Origin: Adiantum capillus-veneris
Taxonomy: Eukaryota > Streptophyta > Polypodiopsida > Polypodiales > Pteridaceae
DNA length: 64,000 nt
Direction of reading: 5' to 3'
Assembly: GCA_014529385.2 (NCBI GenBank)
Contig: CM043945.1
Span: 145,608,741 to 145,672,740 of the forward strand
Positions 21,931-32,299 of the stretch are shown piece by piece; position 1 is the first letter of the stretch, and each line of letters begins with the position of its first letter. The position numbers and the translations under genes are program-made. The notes under the pieces were generated by a model, which saw nothing but the letters and a program-made list of their open reading frames with translations, made no database searches and was not told the DNA's origin.

Positions 21931-22789
21931 ATTGGACCCCTCTAAGCCTAGCCAATCACATGCATAAAGCATATCAAGCAACAAGGGTAGCATTAGGAAA
22001 AGTGTTCTCCTTACCCCTTTGAGAGAGAGGGTTTAATAATACATAGATATTTTGATAATTAATCTAAATGCTCATTGGAACCCTCTTTAGCCTAGCCAAT
22101 AGGATTCAAGCTAGAACACCATGTGGATAAACATGGGGAGAACCTGACATGTGTCCATGTGCCTCTTGAGGAAGGGGTGCCCTTTGGGTGAGTGAGAGGT
22201 TAAGTCAAACATTACCCTAGATTTGGGGCTCGCCCCTTCCTTTGTAGGGCACCTATTTGACTCAAGCCCTCAAGCACCTTACCCTCCAAGCATGGGAAGC
22301 TTCTCAAGAACCTTAGTGAGCAAGTACATGCTTAGTATGAGCATGGGTTCTCTCTCTCATGCCCCTAGCTTGTAGGCTAGGCCCCCCTCTTTGTAGGGCT
22401 CACCTTTGACTTGGACTTGGACACCTCAAGCACAAGGCCAGCTTGGCCAAGGACCTTAGCCATCAAGCATGCCTAGCACTTTAACTAATAAACACCTAAA
22501 GCATGGGCCTAGCTTAACCTAAGGCCCTAGCTGTAAGGACAACTTCTAACACTAACCTTTGGAGGTCTTTAATGAAGCTAGCTCTAAGGTTTTTCAAGCT
22601 CCATTAGTTGGCATTGATCTTTGATAGACCATCTCCCATTTGGACCCATTGCCTTTGGTCCTGTGTTGAGATACATCCATAAGCATGTGTCTATATTCTT
22701 ACTCTTATTCCCATTTATTCTCCCACATTAAATGATTAGTTCAATATGAGAAAATCGTTTGGGCTAGTTAGATATTAGATTTTATGACA
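21931..22789 (-). repeat. Inverted partial LTR of the gypsy 1/2 family
   Basis: Read on the minus strand it starts exactly at the LTR border (TGTCATAAAATCTAATATC at 22789) and follows the first half of the LTR to about 21931, including the 'ggagatggtctatcaaag' block. It stops abruptly next to the gypsy 2 3' LTR, making two LTRs of one family in head-to-head arrangement. Confidence 0.85.
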
Positions 22790-23555
22790 GAGCTCACACC
22801 CCCGACAATATGGTCGGATTTAAATTGGCTGGGTTTTGGTTCCATAAGGCCGCCTGCACATGCTCAACACTTTAAGATTGCACCCATTCTAATCCTTGGT
22901 CGACAGATCCCGTAGGGAAGGTCCACATGATGACGAGACACTTTTTCTTGGCTTCTGAATTAGGTAGTCCTTTTCATGCCCTCTGCTTGCTCTAGCCTCA
23001 CTGGATTTCCTTTGCTGTAAGCAATCAAAAATTTCTAGCTTACTAGAGTCCATTCTTGTGTGCTTAAGAAAAGAACATGCAATGTGAGGAATTAGCTTGG
23101 TAGGCATTCCTATACTCTAGCGTTGTAGAAGAAAATCGACCACTTCCATTCAAGCTCAAAAAAAAATTATCACCCCTAAAACTTGAAAACCCCGAAGCCT
23201 CAAGGTCCCTTGTAGTGGACATTTCACACCAACCTGAAGCCTAAAATTCTCATAGTACGCGTATCTTGTGATATCCCAAAAAGGAAATCTTGCTCCAAAG
23301 GATTCATTGTCTTCTCTTTTTGCACGCCTTGTGAAGAGGTGCTCCACAAGAGTGGAGAGTGACTTCAAAAATTATTTTGTAAAACTTTTTGGAGTATTTT
23401 TCATTGCACACGAAGACTAGATACTGCCCAAAAAAACGGGTAAGACCTTCTTTGAATTACACATTAAGAGACACCATGGCTAAGGAAATATAACTATTTT
23501 TGAATGCCAAGATTTAAATACCTGGAAAATCAAAACAAAGGGGTAATTAATGAAG
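22790..23555. other. Unassigned non-coding DNA
   Basis: No open frame with recognisable similarity; only short antisense frames (22889-23107, 23156-23368) without motifs. It is probably decayed element DNA. Confidence 0.4.
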
Positions 23556-24060
23556 AAGCAGTTGTGATCCACAACCATTGGGAGAGGGAGAGAGAATTGA
23601 GACTAGGTAGTCTCAAGCACAATTCATAGCACGAATGAGCAAGCATTAGGGATTATTCTCACCGTTGTGGGGGACAATTACATCCACTACCTAGATAACT
23701 GCACTACTTCCTATGATGCATGGGTCACACTTGAGAGACACTTTGGAGCCATAGCCAAGCACTCCAAAGTTTCTCTCAAAATGCAACTCTATGGTCTCAC
23801 CATGGAACTAGGAGAAGATCTCCGATATATAAAGACTTTAGGAGGATCTTTTGTTTCTACGTCATCAAGGAACATAATAACAAAGAAGAGGTGCATACAC
23901 TGCAACCGCACCAACCACAGATCTGCTCGACAAATGTTACAAAATGAACCCTTGTGTGCATTGTTGTAAAAATAATCATGGGTCAATTGGTGTTTGTACA
24001 AAGATAAAGGCAAAGTCAACATCACTGAAGAATCTAGTGAAGAAGACAATGGAGCAATAT
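23556..24060 (+). pseudogene. Decayed copia Gag fragment
   Basis: The frame around 23667-23969 reads like copia Gag: DNYIHYLDNCTTSYDAWVTL, HFGAIAKHSKVSLKMQL, and LGGSFVSTSSRN. Two cysteine-histidine patterns follow, CIHCNRTNH near 23900 and CVHCCKNNHG near 23960, which are broken zinc knuckles. No pol or LTR is attached. Confidence 0.7.
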
Positions 24061-24095
24061 CCTACGTAGATGTAGTCTGAGACACTCACATTATC

Positions 24096-24232
24096 CTACA
24101 CCCTAGTTGCTTACAACTCTTAGGGGAGGAATTTTTGCCCTGCACCCTTGTTGTCTACCATTCTCAAGGGGAGGGATTTTTGGCCTACACCCTATTGTCA
24201 CCACTCTCTAGGGGAGACATTTGTTTGTACAC
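24096..24232 (+). repeat. Degenerate tandem repeat of about 45 bp, three copies
   Basis: Three imperfect copies of a unit CTACACCCT..TTG, then CTCTTAGGGGAGG and ATTTTTGCC. No coding potential. Confidence 0.6.
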
Positions 24233-25387
24233 CTATCTAGATGGGAGACTTAGACCCCACTAAAAGGTCTCTTTGACATTTGATGTGCTCAGACACAAAA
24301 CGAAAGAGTTGGTGCTACACGAGCTCTTTCCCATGTCACAAAGGAACACACAAGGTGCCAAATCCCTGTAGAAAACTTAGGATAAGGGTGATGATAATGG
24401 AATTGACGTGTCAAAGGTGGGCTCTCATGAATCCATAGAGTTTGTCACCTCATGGAATCCACCCTAAGCTCATTATAACACAAGCCTCCAAATTGTACAA
24501 AACCCTAGAGTCCTCAAGGCATCAAAAGTATCTCAAGGGATTGAGGGAACTAAAAATTACAAATCTAAGATAATTGAAGGAGTTCTCAGTTATGTGTCCG
24601 ATATATGTAACTTCAACTCACTTTGTGGTGTTTGATAAATTGGACGATGGTCATAATGTTGGTAAGCTAGCTATGGAGGCTAGATTAGCTCTTACCAAGG
24701 GTCTACCAGAGAAGTTAAAGAAATTTCCTCGTGCTCTCGAGGAAAATGCAAGATTCTCCTTCAACCAAAATTTGATTGAGAGATCATTGAGCTGTTCCTT
24801 TGGAACATCAAACAAGCACCAATGTTCGACACGATACTTGAACAAGATGAAAACATTCTAAAGTGGCTGGGTTCAAAATTGAAGGCCAACGTAAAAACCA
24901 TGGAAACGCTCAAGACTTTGATGAAGCACTACAAGAAAGGGCTACCTCAAGTTAAAAGATAGCTCTCGAAGAGCCTATCGTTGGAAGGGAGTGCTTTGGC
25001 AAGTCCTTAGCTAGGGATCCTTAGCCAGCTCTCTCTAATGAGCTATCAAGAAACTTTCCTCCTATTGATACACCACATGCTACACATCAAGAGGAGCTAA
25101 AAAATTATCGTGAGGGCGATACAAATGCTCTATTACACTTCCTAAGTAACCAGGAGAGTATGAAGCTGAATAGAAGATGGTACATGTGCCAACTGCTACA
25201 AAAGAGCTGACTATTAAGGAAAAGGACACTAGTGAATTGCATCTTGTAAGTCCCAGTCATGTGTGTTCTTTCTTTGGCATATCCGCTTGTGTAGGGAACT
25301 ATGAGTTGACATCAGTACAGTGGATGGCTATCGTATGTCCGGAAATGCTAAGGAGAGGCGCACCTTATCGAGGCACGTTCTTGTCCC
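24233..25387. other. Unassigned DNA upstream of the PR-1 hybrid gene
   Basis: There is a 95-codon frame at 24574-24861 (rich in Lys, Leu, Glu; no motif recognised) and a 71-codon frame at 25177-25392. Neither has a signal peptide, domain or relative in the window, so I do not call them genes. The last few hundred bases may contain the promoter of the gene at 25459. Confidence 0.35.
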
Positions 25388-25394
25388 TTTAAAA
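25388..25394 (+). promoter_or_regulatory. Candidate TATA box of the PR-1 hybrid gene
   Basis: TTTAAAA lies 65 bp before the ATG at 25459, followed by a GC-rich leader and a C/T-rich stretch. That spacing would give a leader of about 35 bases. Confidence 0.45.
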
Positions 25395-25458
25395 CCAGGC
25401 CGGGGCTCATGGCCACCTCCAGGCCACAGCCCCCTCTTCCTAGCCATTTAATTACACA

Positions 25459-26673
25459 ATGGCTCTCAGCAAGGGGCTCCTCCTAGTGTTCGCCACCCTG
25501 CTTGCCCTCTCTCTCACCCAGTCCACTCTGGCCAGCTACTCACCTTACTCTGATGAGGAAGAAGAGCCCAAACACAAGAAGGTGCGCAGCTATGGTGGCA
25601 AGAAGTTCTACAAGAAGAAGCACTATTTGGGCTATCACTATGGCAAGCCAGAAGACCATGATGATGATGAGGATGATGATACTCGTTACTACAGCCATGA
25701 TGATGATCCTAAGAAGCCTGTCTACAAGAAGCCAGTTTACAAGAAGCCTTATGTCAAGGATGTGAAGAAGCCAGTCTACAAGAAGCCTTACAAGAAGTAT
25801 GATGGCGAGAAGGAGAAGCTGGTGTACAAGAAGCCTTACAAGCCATCTTATCCTGTTAAGAAGCCGGTGTACACGAAGCCTTACAAGCCATCTTATCCTG
25901 TTAAGAAGCCTGTCTACAAGCCCAAGCCCAAGTACAAGCTACCAGTTTATGAGAAGCCGGCCTACACCAAGCCTGATTCCGAGCCCGTGTACGACGACAC
26001 CGAGCCTGAAGTTGTGTATGAGGAGCACAAGCCTTACTACAGGAATCCATACTACAAGAAGCCCGAGCCTGAGGAGGAGAAGGACCCCAAGCCATACTAC
26101 AAGAAGCCCGAGCCTGAGGAGGAGAAAGAGCCCAAGCCATACTATAAGAAGCCATACTACAAGAAGCCTGAAGAGCAGTATCAGCCAGAGAAGCCCAAGC
26201 CTATGTACGGGGAGCCCGAGCCAGAGAAGCCGGCATACAGCCCTGCGAGGCCATCGTCCTCGTCAGAGGGGGAGTGGCTAGAGCCACACAACGCTGCGCG
26301 AGCTGAGGTAGGGCTGCCTCCGTTGGTGTGGAGTGATGAGGTGGCGCAATTTGCCGAGAGCTGGGCCAATCAGAGGCGGGCAGCTGGATGCGGCCTGGAG
26401 CACTCGGGCGGGTCCTACGGCGAGAACATCTTCTGGGGCAGCGGCGCGGGGTATGGGCCGGCAGAGTGCGTGGCGTCGTGGGTTCGCGAGAAGGAAAACT
26501 ACAATTACGGCGACAACTCCTGCTCCAGCGGCGACTGCGGCCACTACACTCAAATCATCTGGGCCAATACTGCCCGCCTCGGCTGTGCCAAGGCCACCTG
26601 CGACGACGGCAGTGTCTTCATGACTTGCAACTATGACCCTCCCGGCAACTACATCGGCACCAAGCCCTACTAG
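25459..26673 (+). CDS. Secreted hybrid protein: Pro/Lys/Tyr-rich wall-type region plus PR-1 (CAP) domain
   Basis: Single exon, 404 codons, ATG followed by a signal peptide of about 25 residues ending LTQSTLAS. Residues 30-80 are acidic and His/Asp rich (HDDDEDDD). Residues 85-265 are a repeat region of KKPVYKKP, KPSYPVKKPVY and KPYYKKPEPEEE units, like plant proline-rich and extensin-type wall proteins, whose Tyr and Lys suit cross-linking and pectin binding. Residues 272-404 are a PR-1 type CAP domain: HNAARAEVGLPPL, YGENIFWGSG, HYTQIIWANTARLGCAK and CNYDPPGNY. Seven cysteines can be counted in the CAP part, one more than the usual six; the extra one is Cys337. The C-terminus fits the CNYx-PxGNxxxxxPY pattern from which the CAPE peptide is released in tomato PR-1. 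It is more GC-rich than its neighbours and is the only clear host gene. It is probably extracellular; its role is not shown. Confidence 0.93.
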   Translation: MALSKGLLLVFATLLALSLTQSTLASYSPYSDEEEEPKHKKVRSYGGKKFYKKKHYLGYHYGKPEDHDDDEDDDTRYYSHDDDPKKPVYKKPVYKKPYVKDVKKPVYKKPYKKYDGEKEKLVYKKPYKPSYPVKKPVYTKPYKPSYPVKKPVYKPKPKYKLPVYEKPAYTKPDSEPVYDDTEPEVVYEEHKPYYRNPYYKKPEPEEEKDPKPYYKKPEPEEEKEPKPYYKKPYYKKPEEQYQPEKPKPMYGEPEPEKPAYSPARPSSSSEGEWLEPHNAARAEVGLPPLVWSDEVAQFAESWANQRRAAGCGLEHSGGSYGENIFWGSGAGYGPAECVASWVREKENYNYGDNSCSSGDCGHYTQIIWANTARLGCAKATCDDGSVFMTCNYDPPGNYIGTKPY

Positions 26674-26814
26674 CTAACATCCCCCCATGAATGATTTTAT
26701 AGAATTGGTTCCGCATGCCGTAGGCTACCTACACTTCTCAACCTCTGACATTACCTCCTTACCTCCTCACCTTAATATAAAACCGCTACACTTCTCCACC
26801 CATCATCGTGAAGA
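26674..26814 (+). other. 3' flank of the PR-1 hybrid gene
   Basis: It carries CCATGAATGATTTTATAGAA just after the stop, likely part of the 3' UTR. 'Ctccgcatgcc' and 'cacttctcaacctct' blocks recur at 26710, 27065 and 27140. Confidence 0.5.
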
Positions 26815-26915
26815 CAACGGCAGTGTTGCAACTATGACCCTCCCCGCAACGGCACCAAGCCCTACTAGCCAACTTATCTAACACACCCCCATAAATGATT
26901 TTATAAAATTGGCTA
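26815..26915 (+). pseudogene. Decayed copy of the 3' end of the PR-1 hybrid gene
   Basis: It repeats the gene's last codons and the start of its 3' UTR (compare 26600-26706): GGCAGTGT, TGCAACTATGACCCTCC, GGCACCAAGCCCTACTAG and ATAAATGATTTTATA. Ten bases are missing before TGCAAC, which breaks the frame, and six are missing in the peptide part. The C-terminal codons CNYDPP..NGTKPY-stop still read in one frame, with a TGA a few codons upstream. It is a partial tandem duplication, not a gene. Confidence 0.85.
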
Positions 26916-26929
26916 CGTATTTCCCAAAG

Positions 26930-27060
26930 GAGATAGCTTGGTTGGTTGAGCATTCGTCCTAGTCCATGACCCAGGTCATTGGTTTGAATGCGGCCAAGTG
27001 ACCCTTGTAGCGCTGAGGGACACCTGCCATTTTATCACCACGCACTAAAAAAAAAAAAGA
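26930..27060 (+). mobile_element. tRNA-derived SINE candidate
   Basis: A-box-like TAGCTTGGTTGG at 26934-26945 (11 of 12 matches to the pol III consensus) and B-box-like GGTTTGAATGC at 26981-26991 (9 of 11) stand in tRNA order. An unrelated body follows, then A12 with a G at 27047-27060. Length near 130 bp fits a plant SINE. I could not settle the target duplications. Confidence 0.6.
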
Positions 27061-28922
27061 AGGCTCCGCATGCCATAGGCTACCACACTTCTCAACCTCT
27101 CGCATTACCTCATAACCTCCCATTAACTCCTCAAACATTGGCTCCCCATGCCATACCTATATCACCACACTTCTCCACCCATCACATTACACATAATTTC
27201 CAACCTCTCCCATCACCTCATAACCTCACATTACACATAATTTCTAACCTCTCCTATCCCCTCATAACCTCACATTTCCACCCCTGCCACCCTTTTAGAG
27301 CCATTTCCCATGGCACACGTTTTTGGCTCCTTCACCTACTGACCATTAGCAAATTTCACCATATGCTTAGGCCTCATTTGCTTACAAGATAGTGTCCGAA
27401 GGACAACTTTTCTATGCAATTATGTCCCATTGATTAGTGCATAATAATCCCATTACAAACCAATAGTTTCAGACTTCCAACATTCATAATTTATAGGTGA
27501 TGCCAAGACAAGATAGGTTCTACCTCAACCTTATGGGACAAAAATGCTAGAATTGGTGATTAATAATGATGATATAATTTGATTGTTTAAGATAACTGAG
27601 CAATTTATTTCTATTAATTCTTCAATAGTATGCAATCAATAAATTGTCTTTTCCAATCTAGCATATATTTTCCAGAGGATCCTTGTGAATTGCTACAATA
27701 GTGAATTGTTGTGAAATTGAATAGTCTCAAATAGCCTTAGATGAATGATTAGTAGTAGGGTCTAGGTCGCCTGCTTGGTTAACTTTGATTGGCCGTTCTC
27801 TCTCTACATGTCAACATCAGTGTGAATTGACAGATTTGTCTTCATGTACAAAAATTCTAGATACACGCTACATCCAAAACCTCAGTTTTTTTGAGAGCAA
27901 TTTTCTTAAATAAAAAAACATCAACTTTATTTCACCGTTATCATGATTCAATAGGGTCTTCTACTAATTGGTAGGGTGGGTTGCTGCTGATGGAAAACCC
28001 AAGTTTGTAAGCTCTATGTGATCTAGCCCATATTGTGTGTGTATGTGTGGTGTAAGTGTGTAGAGCATATATTAGTACCTAATTCTACACCCACTGTTGG
28101 GCAGTGAAAATATATGCTACCAAGATATTGTGGCATTTGGTCAATAGTATGCATGGAGGCGATGGCTATATTGACTTGTGGATGAGCTCTTTGTGTGGGT
28201 GTGTGAGTACTGTATGTATGCATATGTATGTGTGTATGTGTATGTGTATGTGTATGGTACTATGAAGGAGAGAGGAGTATGCACAAAAGATCTCAAACAA
28301 CCATGGCTGCACTCCAACCCTTCTTAGCTTAAGTATGTTGAAAGACATGCTGGCTTTGCCGTAACACTATGTCAAGATAAGATTGTTTTTCAATGTCCAT
28401 TATTGAAGAAAGAAGAGTAAGTAAAAGGACATGGAGGGAGGAGGAAGGGGTAGCGCACACTTTCTTTCCAAGGCACATTGATTTACCAAAAAATTAACAT
28501 TGATTATTATTCCATCGATGAGAAAAAAATATGCAATCTCCTAAAACTTAGGGCACATGGTATCTTGAGGGATTAACTAAAAAGAATTATTCATGGACAA
28601 AGGTAGTACTGGAGTGCATGTCTCCTACATGAAAATCGGCTCAAAATACCTATTCCATTTGTTGGTTTGCCAAGCTAGTGCAAACGTTGAAAGTCTTGGC
28701 AGTTCATGAAGAGAACATGCATTGCCGGCGGGCTGTGTGCACAAGCCTAGTTGGGAAGGTGCAAAACCTATGGTTGTGAGGGCTCGTGCTGAGAATCACA
28801 AAAACTTTGTGAAAAGTAAAAAATCACCAAACCTCTTCCTAAAGATGGTTAAAAGTCTAAGAGCGCTTGTGACAAAATAGTCACAAACTCTCTCTCCTAT
28901 TGTGCTTTAAATTTGCTTGTTT
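27061..28922. other. Non-coding DNA with minor repeats
   Basis: No gene seen. 27062-27290 repeats 'ctccgcatgccataggctacc' and 'cattacctcataacctc' blocks from the 3' flank of the PR-1 gene. 28196-28256 is a (TGTATG)n stretch. At 28575-28615 the codons LTKKNYSWTK recall a copia Gag start, too short to annotate. The rest is AT-rich. Confidence 0.45.
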
Positions 28923-29114
28923 TGTTGGAGCTATATATGGCTCACTCTACTCAACTTGGTCTCACCTATATATTTGTATCTTGTCCTCAATATGAATCAG
29001 TCTTTGGGAGCGTATATGGTGTGTCTCTTGTCTCGTCTCTCTCTCTCTTTCTCTCTACATCTCAACATGGTGTCAGAGCTTACCCAATCTGCATCTGTGT
29101 AACCCAAAAGAGAA

Positions 29115-29395
29115 AGAGATTGCATAGAATTCGATGTGAGTTGTCGTCGATAGACTAAACCAAAATCTGTAGTGCCTTTCAAGTATTTCAATACACGCTT
29201 TGTAGCAAACCAATGCTTAAGAGAAGGACATGCAAGATGTTGTCCAAGATAATTAGCAGCAAACAGAATATCAGGACGAGTGTTCATGCCAACAAATTGA
29301 AGACATCCAATCAAGTTAGCATAAGGTTGATTTGTGACAAGCTGACCGCCATTGTCAGAAGTGTTCTTCGTAGAGCTCGCAAGACAAGGTATGTA
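29115..29395 (-). pseudogene. Reversed copia RT/RNase H piece inside the short element
   Basis: On the minus strand it encodes MIGCLQFVGMNTRPDILFAA, KHWFATKRVLKYLKGTTDFG and LLGYTDADW, the RT to RNase H link of copia. It is opposite to the element's LTR polarity and to the next fragment. Confidence 0.85.
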
Positions 29396-29429
29396 TGTGA
29401 TCCACTAGTGGAAATTGCTTCTTTATAAA

Positions 29430-29832
29430 TGGTTGTCTTGTTTCTTGGACCAGCAAGAAACAACGTTGTGTTGCAGTTTCTACGACTGAGTCAGAATATG
29501 TTGCGGCATCACTTGCAGCTCGTGAGTTGATTTGGCTTCGACAAATGCTGGTTGATATTGGTCACTCTCCTCTTTCTAGCACACCCTTCCGGTGTGACAA
29601 CCAAAGTGCTATTAGTCTTGCAAAAGACTATGTTCAACATAATAAGTCAAAGCACATTGCTGTCCATTATCATTATGTTAGGTATGAAGTACGCAAAGGA
29701 ACCATTATGGTTGAACACTGTCCAAGTGACCAGATGATTGTAGACATTTTGACCAAAGGCCTCAACGAGTCACGTTCCATCCTCTTGCGCTCGGATCTTG
29801 GAGTTGCTTCGGCCTCACTCTTTCTAGATTAG
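29430..29832 (+). pseudogene. copia RNase H C-terminal piece
   Basis: In the element's own orientation: STTESEYVAASLAARELIWL, RCDNQSAISLAKDYV, KHIAVHYHYVRYEV and DQMIVDILTKGLNE, ending in a stop at 29830. These are normal copia RNase H blocks. It lacks an ATG at the front; the first in-frame ATG is at 29527. Confidence 0.88.
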
Positions 29833-30187
29833 CTTCTTTGCTATTTTAATAGCTTTGTACATATGCATTGTAATCTTTTAGCTAGGTACCATGCTCTATG
29901 CACACTCCACATTTTCACATTGTGATCTCTGAGTCACTTGAATATTTGTACATAGATGCATATTTTCACATTGTATAGGGGCTTAGGTTTTTCCCATGAA
30001 CTCCCCAAGGGTTTTTCCATCCAAAGCTAGAGACCTTTGTTTGAGTGGGGGTGTTGGAGCTATATATGGCTCACTCTACTCAACTTGGTCTCACCTATAT
30101 ATTTGTATCTTGTCCTCAATATGAATCAGTCTTTGGGAGCGTATATGGTGTGTCTCTTGCCTCTCTCTTTCTCTCTACATCTCAACA

Positions 30188-31032
30188 TGTTTTTGGAAGT
30201 GAGTTCGTGATGAAAGGATCGCCAATTCACATCCAATTTTACTTAGAAAGGGAAATTAAAACAATAAACTTTCAGCCATGAATCCTCAACTCTCATACAA
30301 GCACAAATCCCATTCAAAACCAAAACCTCTTTCATGGAATCATGCAGCCTCACCCCCAATTAGATAGTCGTAACTTCAAATAATTGAAAGGAATACACGA
30401 GCTTCCACCTTCACGAATAGCATTTTTTGGATTTGAAGAGATTTGAGAGCTTCTAAATTGAATTGCACACACACTTTTGCTTAAGGGAAACCCTAATTCA
30501 GTCCCTCACAAGCTCAGATACAAGATTGCAAAGAGTTGGGACTGCGCTACACATAGATTGAGCAACCATGAAGAGAATTTCACATTAGTGGGTCATTGAA
30601 AGTTTTTTCACTTAAAAGAAACCCTCTCTCTCTCTCTTTCCCATGGAAATATGAGATGAGGTGTCAATTTTTGGGCCATCTTTCCACTTTGGACCAGAAC
30701 TTGGCCATTTTCAGCTCATTTTTGACCCAAAAAGACCTTTTTTTTTTTGAAAAATCCTAAACAGAGTCAAAAAATCCCTAGATTTTTGAGATCACTCGCA
30801 TAAGCACAAAATCATAGATATGCATAAGTTTTAATCAATATTCCATTTTGGGTCACTTTCCATGTAATTTTGCAAGATGGCGCCTGTTAGCTGTTATTTT
30901 CAACAGTTTTTGTCTGCATCAATCTTTATAGGTGAGATGAGTGTGCCACCATGAAATGCTTGCAATATGTACATCACAAAAGAAAATTAGGCATCTTATC
31001 AAGTAGGAAAACATGTCAAGATATAGAGAAGG
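30188..31032. other. Non-coding DNA
   Basis: No open frame of note. A short CT run lies near 30625 and a T10 near 30738. Nothing recognised. Confidence 0.4.
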
Positions 31033-31632
31033 AGAGACCTTGAGCACTTGCAAGCACACACACACACACACACAAAGATAAAGGCAAAAGACTGTACTTC
31101 TTCTTCTTCACTATCTCAAGATAAGAGGTGTACAAAAAATAAGAGAAAATACAACATACAAGGGGAACTAGTACAATGGTCTAATGTAAACCACTAGTAA
31201 ATGAGGTGACTCAGATAAGTGTGCCATCACTCCAGTAGGTAGACCAACTTTGTGTATTACAACTAGCAAGTTATGCGTCACCCACCAAAGCACGCTAATG
31301 ATTATGACTATCGGTGGTACTCATCCAAGAGTCGTAGAGAGCTTGAGCACTTGCAAGCACACTCACACACACAAAGATGAAGGCAAAAGACTGTACTTCT
31401 TCTTCAACACTAAATCAAAACAAGAGGTCCACAAAACATAAGGGAAAATAAAACATAAAAGGGGAACTATTACAACGAGGCTAATGTAAATTGCTAGTGA
31501 GTGAAGTGAGTAGATATGTGTGCCATCACTTTGGTAGGTAGACCAGCTCGGTGTAGTATAATTGTAGTATCATTGGCGAAGATAGGTGGTAGTCATCCAA
31601 GAATTGTACATGTTGAACTTGACATCTCAACA
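31033..31632 (-). repeat. 3' LTR region of copia 3, with an internal tandem duplication
   Basis: On the minus strand the LTR begins TGTTGAGATGTC at 31632, right after a polypurine tract. Two related copies, about 31033-31260 and 31333-31560, share the blocks 'gagcacttgcaagcacac', 'ggcaaaagactgtacttctt' and 'tgtgccatcact', about 300 bp apart. The left end was not found. Confidence 0.7.
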
Positions 31633-31733
31633 CTCCCCCTCAAGCTCAATTCCATCTCTTATATTCCAAGCATTGCTCAAAATTGTTGTAGCTTCTCCGC
31701 TCCAAGGACCTTTGTGAAGATATCAACAACTTG
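31633..31733 (-). pseudogene. copia 3 end of pol and polypurine tract
   Basis: On the minus strand QVVDIFTKVLGAEKLQQF is the last block of copia RNase H, followed by stops and GAGCTTGAGGGGGAG before the LTR. Its upstream part lies on the other side of the CACTA insertion, at 37072 onward. Confidence 0.82.
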
Positions 31734-31739
31734 CACTAC

Positions 31740-32299
31740 AACACGTCACATAAAAATCGGTGCAGATACTGGCGAGACAAGCTTTCTTTTAAAAGCCTGA
31801 GATAAATCTTCAAACTTCATATATATTTTCAATAATGCAAAGCATACGTATAATACTTACAAACTCGTGTTGAAGTGTGTTGTAGCCTCCACTCCCAAGA
31901 TGTGATGCTCCTGCATACTTCAAACGTGCTATGGCTGTATCTCTCTACTGCTGAAATCTGTCTGGATTGTCTTGTGTCTCTTGTGCAATCCCCGCCCACT
32001 CCTCTACGTCCAACCATGCCGGCTTTGGACTACCGGCATTGTACCTTCTCTTACCTCTGACCGACGGTGTGAAATTGTGGCCTTCGCCACACCCAAAATC
32101 CAGCCATTCAAGGCTTGATCGTACCCCTCCCCCGGCCTTTACTCTCTATGAATGGCTTCGACGAGGTAAATCTTTCTTTCATCGTCAAGATTATCCCAAA
32201 TCTCCATCACAAACTGACCAAAATGAACTCTACAAAACTGTTGAGTCCTCTATCGCATGGCCTTTGCAACCCTATCCGCCACAACAGCCCCATCCCTTC
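31740..32299. other. 3' flank inside CACTA 3
   Basis: No gene seen beyond the short frames 31875-32060 and 31967-32317, which have no motif. It lies between the element end and the second ORF. Confidence 0.35.

Larger units (their letters stand above)
28923..30187 (+). mobile_element. Short, internally rearranged Ty1/copia element
   Basis: LTRs at 28923-29067 and 30052-30187 (TGTTGGAGCTATATATGG to CTCTACATCTCAACA) are flanked by the duplication TGTTT (28918-28922, 30188-30192). TGGTGTCAGAGC at 29068 is an initiator-Met-like primer site with one change. TTTGAGTGGGGG before the right LTR is the polypurine tract. The 984-bp inside lacks gag, protease and integrase and holds a reversed RT/RNase H piece followed by a forward RNase H end. 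It is a non-autonomous element that moved with these rearrangements already present or gained them later. Confidence 0.93.

Noticed and set aside
24574-24861. 95-codon frame as a gene
   Set aside because: No motif, no relative in the window, no promoter or neighbour support.
26278-26553. Antisense and alternative frames over the PR-1 hybrid gene
   Set aside because: Shadows of a GC-rich repetitive gene; the sense frame has the complete domain structure.
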